DNA of 64,000 nt from Clostridium ljungdahlii (lineage in GTDB: Bacteria; Bacillota; Clostridia; Clostridiales; Clostridiaceae): positions 1 to 64,000 of the forward strand of contig NZ_LITT01000005.1 in NCBI RefSeq assembly GCF_001636845.1, read 5' to 3'. Shown here piece by piece: positions 17,005-25,797 of this stretch. The notes under the pieces were generated by a model. That model was not told the DNA's origin, did no database searches, and worked only from the letters and a program-made list of their open reading frames with translations. The translations under genes were made by a program, and so were the position numbers. Positions within the stretch are counted from its first letter, which is position 1. The number at the start of each line of letters is the position of its first letter.

Positions 17005-18176
17005 ATAATTTAGAAACTAAAAAAATAGCAGAAACAAGTAAAGGCAAAAAATTTGCAAAATCAGTAGCTGCTTGTATACCAATATTACTATTAAGTATTG
17101 TTTTGTTAAGTGGCGGCAGTTCTCTTCCAAAGGAACCCTTAATGAAAATTTCTTTTTCCATAAGCTATGTTTTTATAAATGTAATATTTTTTCTTATGGT
17201 GTACACAAAGAAAACTTATAAATATAGGAAGATATTTTTTGTAATATATGCCTTACTTTTTGCAGTCAGTTTTATGACTAATTTAATAGAAGTTAGAGGC
17301 AGCATTTTCTATAATGAATCCACTTTTATTAATGGGCAGACTCCATTTTGCCATATGGTAATTCCAATGATTATAATACCTGCTGCTTTAAACAAAACCA
17401 TAATTTTCCCCGGTTCACTTTTAACTGGATTTGCTAGCATTGCAAGTATGATAGTAATTTGGCTTGGTGCTAGTATAGCCTTTGGACGCGGCTTTTGCAG
17501 TTGGGCTTGTTTTTACGGAGGGCTTGATGAAGGGTGCTCTTCATTATGTAAAAAGCCAAAATTGAAAATAAATAGGAAGTGGACTTATTTATCCTTTGCT
17601 ATTTTAATATCCATTGTTTTATTGTCTGCTGCTACTCTTGCTCCTGTTTACTGTGATTGGCTTTGCCCCTTTAAAGCAGTTACGGAAGCAGAACAAATAA
17701 CTTCCTCAATAGTGTTAATTAAAACTATTGTTTTCTACACTTTATTTTTAATTTTAGTTATAATACTGCCTATACTTACCGGAAAAAGAACCCAATGTGG
17801 ACTATTTTGTCCCTTTGGAGCCTTTCAATCCTTTTCTAACAAAATAAATATATTTGAAATAAGAATAGATAAAAATAAATGTTTAAGTTGCAAAAAGTGC
17901 GTAAGAGAATGCCCAACTTACTCAATAGATGAGAATAGTCTTGCAAACGGAAAAGCTTTAATAACCTGTACCAAATGTGGGAAATGTATAGATACATGCC
18001 CTGCTTCTGCTGTATCTTATCACATAAAAGGTACAAAAATAGGTGTTAAAACTAATTTATCAAGGTATTTATTTCTCTATCCTGCATATATTTTTGCACT
18101 TACAATTGGTGGTGGAGCTATGATTAGGGGAGTATATAGACTTTTAAAACTTATAACTACAGGAAGCTTTTTTTAG
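17001..18176 (+). CDS. NapH/CcoG-type membrane 4Fe-4S protein
   Basis: A 391-residue membrane iron-sulfur protein. It has five to six membrane helices, the cysteine sets FCSWACFYGG, CDWLCPF and CGLFCPFG that mark the NapH/NosR/RdxA-like family, and two C-terminal 4Fe-4S motifs CLSCKKCVRECP and CTKCGKCIDTCP. Such proteins pass electrons between membrane and cytoplasmic carriers. The TTG start overlaps the stop of the previous gene, with AAGGAG upstream. Together with the CcdA-like protein before it and the anchored protein after it, it looks like a small membrane redox complex. The electron acceptor is unknown. Confidence 0.8.
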   Translation: MNNLETKKIAETSKGKKFAKSVAACIPILLLSIVLLSGGSSLPKEPLMKISFSISYVFINVIFFLMVYTKKTYKYRKIFFVIYALLFAVSFMTNLIEVRGSIFYNESTFINGQTPFCHMVIPMIIIPAALNKTIIFPGSLLTGFASIASMIVIWLGASIAFGRGFCSWACFYGGLDEGCSSLCKKPKLKINRKWTYLSFAILISIVLLSAATLAPVYCDWLCPFKAVTEAEQITSSIVLIKTIVFYTLFLILVIILPILTGKRTQCGLFCPFGAFQSFSNKINIFEIRIDKNKCLSCKKCVRECPTYSIDENSLANGKALITCTKCGKCIDTCPASAVSYHIKGTKIGVKTNLSRYLFLYPAYIFALTIGGGAMIRGVYRLLKLITTGSFF

Positions 18177-18212
18177 AAGTAATTAAATAATAAAGAGAAA
18201 GGCGGATTAAAA

Positions 18213-18662
18213 ATGATCAAATTGAAAGCTTTTTTAGGGTATACTGCTGCTGTCTTGTCCTTATTTGTAGTATTAGCCACTTTTATAGCCAATGACTTCT
18301 GGGCTAAAGAGTTTGTTAATATAACTTCACTAAAAGTTTCTCCCATATATACCGGTGGTGAAGTAAGTAAGACTATTTCTTTTAAGGATTATACCATAAA
18401 AATACACAAACCTGTATTTCAGGGTCTTTTTTCTGATAGACATAAAGGCTTTGTTGAAGTTGATTATGTAGGTAAAAATATACCTACAGTAATTTCTCAG
18501 AATATAGATTTTGACAGCGATGGTAAATATGATTTTTATATTAAATATGATACTAAAAATGATAAATCTCAATTTAAATCTTTAAATAAAAATGTAATTT
18601 CTCTGCAGGGAGTATATAAAATAACAACTGGCTATGCTGTCAGAGTAAATTTAAAAAAGTAG
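18213..18662 (+). CDS. Membrane-anchored protein of the Fe-S operon, unknown
   Basis: A 149-residue protein with one N-terminal membrane helix (about residues 7-26) and an otherwise beta-rich, hydrophilic domain predicted to be outside the cell. It has no cysteines beyond none visible in the soluble part and no haem motif. A GAAAGGCGG ribosome binding site precedes it, 36 bp after the Fe-S protein gene, and a terminator follows. I do not recognise the family. Context suggests a partner of the NapH-type protein. Confidence 0.6.
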   Translation: MIKLKAFLGYTAAVLSLFVVLATFIANDFWAKEFVNITSLKVSPIYTGGEVSKTISFKDYTIKIHKPVFQGLFSDRHKGFVEVDYVGKNIPTVISQNIDFDSDGKYDFYIKYDTKNDKSQFKSLNKNVISLQGVYKITTGYAVRVNLKK

Positions 18663-18669
18663 ATAGCAT

Positions 18670-18712
18670 AAAAAGTAAGGTTGACATATAGTTTTGAACC
18701 TTACTTTTTATT
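18670..18712 (+). terminator. Rho-independent terminator
   Basis: Arms AAAAAGTAAGGTT and AACCTTACTTTTT with a 14-nt loop, closing the three-gene membrane Fe-S operon. It is symmetrical enough to serve the convergent DUF3021 gene too. Confidence 0.85.
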
Positions 18713-18731
18713 TAGTTATTTTTTAACACAT

Positions 18732-19166
18732 TTAACGATTTCCTCTTAGCTGTTTCTTCTTATTTATAAGTTTTAAATTAAACTTCAAATATTTTTTATA
18801 GGAATAGTAACAAAAGCTCATTCCTAGAAATTCCGCTGATATTAAAATTGAGGCTAATGTCACTGTTACAATTTTTTCATCATAAACTAAATAATTATAA
18901 AACGATGGTATACATGAAATAATTCCTATTATAGCAAATACCGCTAAAAAAGATAATTTTACATCAATTTGTTTTATTCCAAACATATAAATAAATACAA
19001 ATCTGGAAATTGTTCCGATAACACCGCCAAGTATACAAGATATAATTAATATAGACACAACTACACCATTAATATTTATAACTGTTACTTCAGCCATGCC
19101 CACAAATAATCCAATAAATACAGATATTATTAAGTTAAATAAAAAGTCTTTTACATTTTCCTTCAT
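18732..19166 (-). CDS. DUF3021 family membrane protein
   Basis: A 144-residue protein with four membrane helices and a basic C-terminus, matching DUF3021. In Firmicutes this family is nearly always encoded next to a LytTR-domain regulator, as here, and is thought to control the regulator's activity from the membrane. Start at 19166 is chosen because GGGGTGA lies 7 nt upstream; an earlier GTG would overlap the LytTR gene. Confidence 0.8.
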   Translation of the reverse strand: MKENVKDFLFNLIISVFIGLFVGMAEVTVININGVVVSILIISCILGGVIGTISRFVFIYMFGIKQIDVKLSFLAVFAIIGIISCIPSFYNYLVYDEKIVTVTLASILISAEFLGMSFCYYSYKKYLKFNLKLINKKKQLRGNR

Positions 19167-19197
19167 ATTCAAATCACCCCAAAATTTATAAACCTCT

Positions 19198-19746
19198 CTA
19201 TACACCAAGGAATTTCTTAAAATCGTTCAAATATTTTCGTGTAACATAAACTTCTTCATCTATATTCATAATTTTTAATATAAGCTTACTATTAAACCAG
19301 GAAATTATACGATCTACCTTCTCTATATTTACAACAAAACATTTGCTCACTCTTATGAAGCCTTTACTTTCTAGCTTTTCTTCTAATTCATAAAGCTTTT
19401 CCTTTACTTTATATTTTTTGTCCCTTGTTCTGCCGAAAACGTCATTACCCATAGCTTCAAAATAGTAAATTTCATCATAAGTTAAAACTTTAAGTTCGTC
19501 CTTTTCACATCTTCCTGTAATTATATTTTTAAACTCCTCTTTGCTTGTTGAAATTTCATCTAAATAATCCATTAAAACATTTATGGTCGTCATATCAAAA
19601 TATATGCCTATTTTTCCCTTTTCTAAAGGAAATCCTTTTTCAATTACACACACCTTGGCATCCTTACTAATTTCTATTTTACGAATACTAAGTATTTCTT
19701 TTAATACTCTGGTCATATTTTCAGAACAAATTAAATCCATTTCCAT
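19198..19746 (-). CDS. LytTR-domain DNA-binding protein
   Basis: A 182-residue protein. The C-terminal ~100 residues are a LytTR domain (EIYYFEAMGNDVFGRTRDKK, KYKVKEKLYELEEKL, FIRVSKCFVVNIEKVDRI, YVTRKYLNDFKKFL). The N-terminal 75 residues are not a normal receiver domain: no phospho-acceptor pattern is seen. LytTR/DUF3021 pairs act as membrane-linked transcription switches and usually control a neighbouring transporter; here a 378-residue permease gene ends 16 bp before it. GGGG precedes the ATG, which is followed by a second ATG two codons later. Confidence 0.85.
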   Translation of the reverse strand: MEMDLICSENMTRVLKEILSIRKIEISKDAKVCVIEKGFPLEKGKIGIYFDMTTINVLMDYLDEISTSKEEFKNIITGRCEKDELKVLTYDEIYYFEAMGNDVFGRTRDKKYKVKEKLYELEEKLESKGFIRVSKCFVVNIEKVDRIISWFNSKLILKIMNIDEEVYVTRKYLNDFKKFLGV

Positions 19747-19762
19747 GATAAAACCCCATTTT

Positions 19763-20875
19763 TCACATTCTACTATAAAAAAAAGCTCCTAGGACAACTA
19801 AGAAAAAGAAGTTTAAAATAGTAAATTTCATTAAGTATTCCTTCTTTTTCTGTGGATATTCATTGACAAATATTTTATATGAAATAAGGCTAGCTAGAGA
19901 AGCAATTGGAGTTCCAAGTCCGCCTATATTTACACCACAAAATAAAGCATAACTATACTTGGTAAAAGGAGCCAACAAAATTGTGCTCGGTACATTGCTG
20001 ATCATTTGACTTAAAATAATTGATACAAGATAACTTTTTCCCATGGTTTGAGTAATATCTGATATATTACTTTTGAAAATAGATATATTTGATATATTGC
20101 CAACTGCAATAAAAAAGCATATAAAAGTAATTAGCAATCTATAGTCAACCTTTTTAAATGTACTTCTGCTTAAAATGAAAGTAATTAGCACTACTACAAA
20201 TAATGAAATTAAATAATACACAATACCAAAAACACTTAAAATTATAAGAACAAATGATATTGAAAATATACCAATTTTCTTTTTTTCAACTACTTTAATA
20301 CAACTCATATCACAATTAATTTGCTTGGGTTTAATAATAAAACTTATTAATATGATTAAAATTAAACTAATGATACAAATGGGTAGTGAAAAATTGAAAA
20401 AACTTTTTGCATTTAATTTAAAAAATGAAAAAATATAAAGATTTTGTGGATTTCCCATGGGTGTTGCACTGCTTCCCAAATTTGCAGAAATTGTTACCAT
20501 AACTGAAGGTATAATAATATTAAAATCACTTTTTTGTGAAATTAATACCATAATTGGCAGCACGGTCAATAACGAAACATCATTCGTTAAGAGCATTGAA
20601 AATACGAATGAAATTAAACACAATACTTGAGTCAATATTCTTTGATTTTTACAACTATTTAAAATAGCTACCGAAATATAACTAAGTAAAGAGTATTCTT
20701 CAAAAACCTTTATTATAATCATTAATTCAAATAAACAGGCTATTACTTTGAAATCTATGTAATCTATACGAGGAATATTAAAAAAAGAAGTAATTATTAC
20801 TGCTAATAAAGAAGCCGAGAAAAATATATCTTCAGACAATTTTAATTTTATTTTATTTAGTATATTTATAGCCAT
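19763..20875 (-). CDS. SLC13/ArsB/NhaD-type anion permease
   Basis: A 370-residue integral membrane protein with about ten helices. The re-entrant signature SSATPMGNPQNLYIFSFF and the C-terminal repeat QMISNVPSTILLAPF are those of the ion transporter superfamily containing YbiR, ArsB and DASS carriers. It moves an anion or organic acid across the membrane. The ATG at 20875 is selected for the AGGGGG motif just before it. Next gene in the same direction is the LytTR regulator 16 bp away, so all three genes to 18732 may be one transcription unit. Confidence 0.75.
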   Translation of the reverse strand: MAINILNKIKLKLSEDIFFSASLLAVIITSFFNIPRIDYIDFKVIACLFELMIIIKVFEEYSLLSYISVAILNSCKNQRILTQVLCLISFVFSMLLTNDVSLLTVLPIMVLISQKSDFNIIIPSVMVTISANLGSSATPMGNPQNLYIFSFFKLNAKSFFNFSLPICIISLILIILISFIIKPKQINCDMSCIKVVEKKKIGIFSISFVLIILSVFGIVYYLISLFVVVLITFILSRSTFKKVDYRLLITFICFFIAVGNISNISIFKSNISDITQTMGKSYLVSIILSQMISNVPSTILLAPFTKYSYALFCGVNIGGLGTPIASLASLISYKIFVNEYPQKKKEYLMKFTILNFFFLVVLGAFFYSRM

Positions 20876-21146
20876 ATTTCCCCCTAGAGAAAGCATCAAA
20901 AAATTACCCGTACTTCAAAATCAGCACAAGGCTCGTCTACGTTGTCGCAATGTAAAAATTTATTGCTGCTAAACCTTTCTATCCAATCCATAATTCTAAC
21001 GAATTGTATATAAAGAACTCTGTTTATCAAACATTAGTGTAAATCTTATTTATTAATAAGTCAATATTTATTTCAATTTCTTATTTATCTCACTTTATCC
21101 TCTATTTGAGTCAAATATAAAAGCTTTTCAATTGCTAACTTAATGT

Positions 21147-21176
21147 TTGACAACTTACGTCTTATCTGTATATGAT
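21147..21176 (+). promoter_or_regulatory. Sigma-A promoter for the AEC transporter
   Basis: TTGACA at 21147-21152 and TATGAT at 21171-21176, spaced 18 bp, 55 bp before the start codon at 21231. The rest of the 330-bp gap between the permease and AEC genes shows only AT-rich sequence. Confidence 0.6.
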
Positions 21177-21230
21177 AAATTTGTTTATATAATTTTTTAT
21201 AAGAATAATAAATAATAGGAAGGTTAATAT

Positions 21231-22142
21231 ATGGGAACAAATACAGTAATAACTCAAATAATATCGTTGTTTTTAGTTGCATTAGTAGGTTTTTATGGTG
21301 GAAAGAGAAATATTATAGACGAAAATTTATCAAATGGATTGTCCAAGCTATTAGTAGAAATAACCACTCCTTTTTTAGTTATTTCTTCATTTAGTATTTC
21401 TTATGGTTCAAATGTTGCAAATAATATTATAAGGACTTTTATCTACAGCTTCATAATATTTATATTAACTCCACTATTAGTAAAGCCTTTGCTTATAGGA
21501 GTTGATAAAAACAAGAAGAACGTTCTTGAATTTGCAATGGTGTTTTCAAACTGCGGCTTTATGGGATTTCCTGTAGCTCAAAGTATTTTTGGAAACGAGG
21601 GAGTTGTTTATGCTGCTATATTTAACATGGTTTTCAATATTTTTGTATGGACTTATGGTGTAATGTTATTTAATAATACAAGCAGCTTTAAAGAAGTAAT
21701 AAAATCTCTTAAAAATCCAGGAATAGTTTCTGCAGTAATTGGACTTCTAATTATGGTATTTTCAATAAAAATCCCCCCTATTTTTATGAGCACAATGAAG
21801 ATGGTGGGAAGTCTAACAACTCCTATATCTATGCTTATAATAGGAAGTTTATTGTCAAGAAGTGAGCTTAGTAAAATCATTAAAGACAAGAGTATGTACT
21901 ATGGTTCACTCATAAAACTTATACTTATACCAGCAGCATTATACGTGGTTTCAATTTTATTTAAAGAACATTCTATGGTATTAAAGACATTAATCTTAAT
22001 GCAAGCTATGCCTGCAGGAGCGTTTACAACAATCTTTGCAGAAAATTTTAACAAAAATAAAGAGTATTCTGCTTTTATAGTATCCTTTTCATCACTGCTT
22101 TCAATAGTTACTATACCAATTGTAATTAAACTTTTCATATAG
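21231..22142 (+). CDS. AEC-family transporter (auxin efflux carrier-like)
   Basis: A 303-residue membrane protein with about ten helices in two inverted halves, matching the AEC/MleP family (FVALVGFYGGKRN start region, NCGFMGFPVAQSIFG signature, PTSMLIIG-like TTPISMLIIGSLL, MQAMPAGAFTTIFAE). Members move malate, malonate or other organic acids. AGGAAGG precedes the ATG. Its stop codon lies inside the terminal repeat of the palindromic element at 22140-22681, so the element is inserted exactly at the end of this gene. Confidence 0.85.
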   Translation: MGTNTVITQIISLFLVALVGFYGGKRNIIDENLSNGLSKLLVEITTPFLVISSFSISYGSNVANNIIRTFIYSFIIFILTPLLVKPLLIGVDKNKKNVLEFAMVFSNCGFMGFPVAQSIFGNEGVVYAAIFNMVFNIFVWTYGVMLFNNTSSFKEVIKSLKNPGIVSAVIGLLIMVFSIKIPPIFMSTMKMVGSLTTPISMLIIGSLLSRSELSKIIKDKSMYYGSLIKLILIPAALYVVSILFKEHSMVLKTLILMQAMPAGAFTTIFAENFNKNKEYSAFIVSFSSLLSIVTIPIVIKLFI

Positions 22143-22681
22143 AGTTTCTAACCAGAAAATCAACTTATACTCCAGATATTTTTTACAAACTTCAGCTCGT
22201 TAAATATTTTGATAAGGCTAAGTATTTAAAAGAGCTTCATTATTGTAAAAATATGCCTATGTATGAGTTGATTTTTAAGTTAGAATACCTATGTAGACTG
22301 TAAAGTCTAAAACTAAATCTATAAGTACTCAAAATTACTAATTATAAATCTTGGTTGAATTTATAACTTTACTATTTAAATCAAACTGGTAATTTAGATA
22401 AGCTTAATTGTAGAGTTAACTATCCATAAGGTTTTTAATTGAAATTTAAATTTATACATAAAATGTAATAACAAAATTGAAAGCACCTTTAAAAACTTTT
22501 CCATAAGTCTTAGCTTGGCATTTTAGAAAATCTTAGGGGCTTAGATATGTTTGAGGTACGAGTTTATCTAAGGTTCTTAGATTTTCAAAATGCCAAGCTT
22601 TAGACTTGTCAAAAGTTTTTATGGTGCTCAAATTTGTTATTACATAATTTGTATAAGTTAACTCTCAATTTAGAAACTCTA
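22140..22681. repeat. Nested palindromic intergenic element with TAGAGTTTCTA ends
   Basis: The element begins TAGAGTTTCTA at 22140 and ends TAGAAACTCTA at 22681, an 11-bp terminal inverted repeat. Its first ~150 bp match, with good identity over the whole length, the elements at 30509-30650 and (inverted) 48298-48450; all contain AAATCAACTTAT near the ends and TTCATTATTGTAAAAA. Its last ~60 bp match 48460-48515. A second large palindrome (22464-22644) is nested inside. No transposase or real protein is encoded. It looks like a non-autonomous mobile or MITE-like repeat. Confidence 0.7.
22464..22644. repeat. 181-bp palindrome nested in the element
   Basis: Arms begin TGTAATAACAAAATTGAAAG and end in the complementary TTTGTTATTACA. 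Inside are further matching blocks: AGCACC/GGTGCT, AAAACTTTT/AAAAGTTTT, CTTGGCATTTT/AAAATGCCAAG and AGAAAATCTTAG/CTTAGATTTTC, around a short centre near 22550. Transcribed, it would fold into one long, slightly imperfect hairpin. Confidence 0.75.
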
Positions 22682-22713
22682 TAGGGAATTCTAATTAAAT
22701 TATAATAAATTTT

Positions 22714-22739
22714 TGAACCTTTTTGAGCTAAGGTGTCTC
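22714..22739 (+). promoter_or_regulatory. Candidate ECF-type promoter of the sigma/anti-sigma operon
   Basis: TGAACC at 22714-22719 followed by a T-run and, after about 15 bp, GTCTC. This resembles the TGAAAC/CGTCT pattern of ECF sigma promoters and lies 40-60 bp before the sigma gene, which would give autoregulation. No good sigma-A promoter is seen at this place. Confidence 0.4.
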
Positions 22740-22776
22740 TTATATAATAGGTGCACCTAAAAGAGGAGGTAATTAA

Positions 22777-23364
22777 GTGAATAACATCGACATAATACAG
22801 CGCTGTAAAGAAGGTGATATAGATGCCTTTAATATATTATTTCAAGAATACAGTGTAAAAGCTGTACGTACTGCATATCTTATAACCGGTCAAAAAGATA
22901 TTGCAGAAGATATAGCTCAAGAAGCATTTATAAGATGTTTCAGTGAAATAAAGAAATTAAAAAAAGCAGAGGCATTTGAATCATGGTTCTACCGCCTTCT
23001 TACAAGAATATGCTGGAGGTACTGTTCAAAACAAAAAAACAACCTGTGTATTGACAATATCAATGATAAAAATACAATTTCAAGCAACTCACTGTCTGAC
23101 ATAACAGAAAAAAATGAAATAAAACATCTTGTAGATAAGGCCCTTGATAAATTGAGCATGCCTTTAAAAACAACCGTTATCCTATACTATTATAATGGGT
23201 TGTCCATAAAAGAAATAGCACATGTACTAGGATGCTTTGAAGGTACTGTAAAATCTCGGCTGCATAACGCTAGAAAATTACTTAAAAAAGAATTTTTAAC
23301 TGAAAATTTTGAGGGCTACTATTTCAATGATAATAAGGATGTGAGGTGTAATGAAAATGCTTAA
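22777..23364 (+). CDS. ECF RNA polymerase sigma factor
   Basis: A 195-residue sigma-70 family ECF factor. Region 2 contains KDIAEDIAQEAFIRCFSEI and FESWFYRLLTRICW; region 4 contains LSIKEIAHVLGCFEGTVKSR followed by LHNARKLLKK. Start is a GTG with AGAGGAGG 8 nt upstream. It overlaps the following anti-sigma-like gene by 14 bp, a normal arrangement for translational coupling of sigma and anti-sigma. It directs polymerase to stress or envelope genes when released. Confidence 0.9.
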   Translation: MNNIDIIQRCKEGDIDAFNILFQEYSVKAVRTAYLITGQKDIAEDIAQEAFIRCFSEIKKLKKAEAFESWFYRLLTRICWRYCSKQKNNLCIDNINDKNTISSNSLSDITEKNEIKHLVDKALDKLSMPLKTTVILYYYNGLSIKEIAHVLGCFEGTVKSRLHNARKLLKKEFLTENFEGYYFNDNKDVRCNENA

Positions 23365-24208
23365 TCAAGAACAATTTGATAAAAGTATAAAAAAAGCTTT
23401 ATTAAACAAGTCTCAGGATATAGTACCATCTGACAACATGTTTGAAAATATAAAATCTGAAATTAAATCAAATAGGAGTGATAAATATATGTCTAAAGAA
23501 AAATTCTTACCTTTTAGTTTAAATATCAAAAAAACTGTCATTGCTGCTTCCTGCGGCTTTCTTATACTGGCAGGTTCAGTTGCTGCATCACCAAATTTAA
23601 GGGCTTCAGCTCTTCAGAGTATAGGTAAATATGTTAATGGTTACACAGATATGAAGCATTACAATAAAGTTCCATCTAAAGCAGATTTACAAAAGGATTT
23701 AGGCTACAGTGTAAAAATACCTGACTCTCTTCCTGGAGGATATAAATTAATTGATGCTGGTGTAGATGGACATATAGATGGTGCAACTCCAGATAAACAA
23801 TATGACAATAGAGGAGCAAATGCAATTTATTCAATAAATAATGCTAAAGGAACAAGTATAACCTTAGGAGCTTCAAAAAGATCTGTAGAAGCAGATGCTC
23901 CAATATTTAAAAATGCCGTACCTGTAAAAATGGGCAGCATTACAGGATATTTTACACAATATAAAGTACATGAAGCACCTGAAGGCACTAAATTTTCAGC
24001 TAAAGAAGAGCAAGATATCAAAGATGGCAAGGAAGTTCTAGTTGGTATTGGAAGTCCGAATAAAAATGTTAAGCTCAAAGAAAAGTTTAGCCAAGAATGT
24101 GCATTAAAATGGAAAGATAATGGTATAAACTATATACTTACTTCTATGGGCAATTTAAGTGAAAGTCAAATGTCTGAATTGGCTCAATATATAATAAGCT
24201 CTAAATAG
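23351..24208 (+). CDS. Anti-sigma factor-like membrane protein (DUF4367-type)
   Basis: A 285-residue protein: a ~70-residue cytoplasmic N-terminus, one membrane helix at about residues 57-78 (TVIAASCGFLILAGSVAAS), and a ~200-residue external domain with DUF4367-like sequence (YSVKIPDSLPGGYKLIDAG, and a C-terminal SMGNLSESQMSELAQYI). This is the layout of Firmicute anti-sigma factors of the RsiV/RsiX style that hold an ECF factor at the membrane. Start overlaps the sigma gene. Direct binding to the sigma factor is inferred from the overlap and layout. Confidence 0.75.
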   Translation: MKMLNQEQFDKSIKKALLNKSQDIVPSDNMFENIKSEIKSNRSDKYMSKEKFLPFSLNIKKTVIAASCGFLILAGSVAASPNLRASALQSIGKYVNGYTDMKHYNKVPSKADLQKDLGYSVKIPDSLPGGYKLIDAGVDGHIDGATPDKQYDNRGANAIYSINNAKGTSITLGASKRSVEADAPIFKNAVPVKMGSITGYFTQYKVHEAPEGTKFSAKEEQDIKDGKEVLVGIGSPNKNVKLKEKFSQECALKWKDNGINYILTSMGNLSESQMSELAQYIISSK

Positions 24209-24369
24209 TTGTTATTGCTGGTATAAGTAGAAAGTTTACTTATACCATCCATATATTAGTAAAATTCATAACACTAAAAAGTTTTTAAGTGTGATTTCAA
24301 TTTTGTTAGTACATTTTAGATTTTCTCCAGTTTTAACGAAAAAAATCATCTATAATTAATTCTTAATTT

Positions 24370-24984
24370 TTAATCCAGTGAATAGATCACATCACCTAAT
24401 TGTTCAGCTTCTGCTTTATCATGAGTGACCAGTATAATGGTTCTTCTATTTTCGCTGTAAATCATTAAAAATTTCTCTATTATATCACTTTTTAATCTAT
24501 CATCCAGTCCCTTAAAGGGCTCATCCATCAAAAGCAGATCACTTTTATAGGCAAATGCTCTGGCAAGTGCAACTCTTCTTTTCATTCCTCCACTTAATTT
24601 ATAAGGAAGCTTGTCTTTATAATCCCACAATTCTACCATATTTAAAAATTTTCTTACAGCTAAATCTACTCTACCTTTGTCCATAGTAGATTTTAATACA
24701 AAAGCAACATTATCATATACACTAAGGTATGGAATCAATCTATCCTCTTGAAACACATAAGATATAGTGCTGCCTTTTAAATCAACTTTTCCATCATAAT
24801 CTTTTTCAATTCCACTTATGATATTTAATAAAGTAGTCTTACCACATCCTGAAGGTCCAAGAATAGCTGTAATCCTATTTCTCAAGAATTTCATATTTAA
24901 ATTATAAAAAACAGGTACTCCATCATAGTATTTACTCAACCTACTTATTGTAACTTCATATTGGTCTTCATTTTGCTTTTCCAT
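24370..24984 (-). CDS. ABC transporter ATP-binding protein (SsuB/TauB-type)
   Basis: A 204-residue ATPase: Walker A GPSGCGKTTLLN, Q-loop VFQEDRLIPYLSVYDNV, signature LSGGMKRRVALARA, Walker B DLLLMDEPFKGLDDR, and H-loop ILVTHDKAEAEQL. It belongs to the nitrate/sulfonate/taurine importer ATPases and is short at the C-terminus for the family, lacking the last ~40 residues. It is the last gene of a binding protein-permease-ATPase operon, 60 bp after the permease. Confidence 0.9.
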   Translation of the reverse strand: MEKQNEDQYEVTISRLSKYYDGVPVFYNLNMKFLRNRITAILGPSGCGKTTLLNIISGIEKDYDGKVDLKGSTISYVFQEDRLIPYLSVYDNVAFVLKSTMDKGRVDLAVRKFLNMVELWDYKDKLPYKLSGGMKRRVALARAFAYKSDLLLMDEPFKGLDDRLKSDIIEKFLMIYSENRRTIILVTHDKAEAEQLGDVIYSLD

Positions 24985-25044
24985 AAAATCACCCTTTTAT
25001 CAATACACAATTTTCAGCTCACAATTTACAATTCTAGTAAACAA

Positions 25045-25797
25045 CTACTTTTTTGCTCTACTCAAGTAATACTTAAATATTTTTTCGAAAATAAAACTTA
25101 AAATTACAATTACAATAGTCCATGCAAAGAGTTCTGATGTTTCCAGAGTTGTTTTAGCATTTAAAAGATTTAGTCCTATAGAATAATTAGGAGTACTTAA
25201 TACTTCAGATGCTACTGAAACCTTCCATCCAATTCCAAGGCACATAAATATTCCTGATATAATATAATTTTTTATACTCGGTAAATATATATCTTTTATC
25301 ACATACTTTTGCTTTACATTATATACATTTGCCATCTGTATTAAATATTTATCTACAGACTTTATACCTTCAATTACATTTGTATATATTATTGGAAAGC
25401 ATATAAGTATAGCTGTAAAAATCACCACATTAGATGAATTAAACCACACTAAAGCTATAATAATTATAGATATAACTGGAGTAGATTTTACAGTAACTAC
25501 AAGGGGTTCCATTAGTTCTTCTATAGATCTATTCATTCCTGCAATTACACCAGTTATAATTCCAATAGCTATGGATAATAAAATTCCAATAATCACTCTT
25601 AATATACTATTAAAAACACATTTCCAAAAATAATTTTTTCCCATTAGAATTATTAGGGTTTTTAATACTTCGAACGGCGAAGGCAAAAGAAGAGAATTAT
25701 TCATAAAAAGGGAGCAAATCTCCCAAATCAGCATCCAAAATATCAGTATAGATAGTTTTTTAATTATTTTTGTTTCCACTGTAATAGAAATTTTCAT
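25045..25797 (-). CDS. ABC transporter permease (SsuC/TauC-type)
   Basis: A 250-residue permease with about six membrane helices and the EAA-type loop around VYNVKQKYVIKDIYLPSIKN. The region RVIIGILLSIAIGIITGVIAG is typical of the binding protein-dependent permease fold for sulfonate, nitrate or pyrimidine precursor uptake. The start ATG at 25797 lies inside the 3' end of the binding protein gene (overlap 38 bp) and uses GGAGG at 11-12 nt; an upstream ATG at 25836 has no ribosome binding site. Confidence 0.85.
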   Translation of the reverse strand: MKISITVETKIIKKLSILIFWMLIWEICSLFMNNSLLLPSPFEVLKTLIILMGKNYFWKCVFNSILRVIIGILLSIAIGIITGVIAGMNRSIEELMEPLVVTVKSTPVISIIIIALVWFNSSNVVIFTAILICFPIIYTNVIEGIKSVDKYLIQMANVYNVKQKYVIKDIYLPSIKNYIISGIFMCLGIGWKVSVASEVLSTPNYSIGLNLLNAKTTLETSELFAWTIVIVILSFIFEKIFKYYLSRAKK

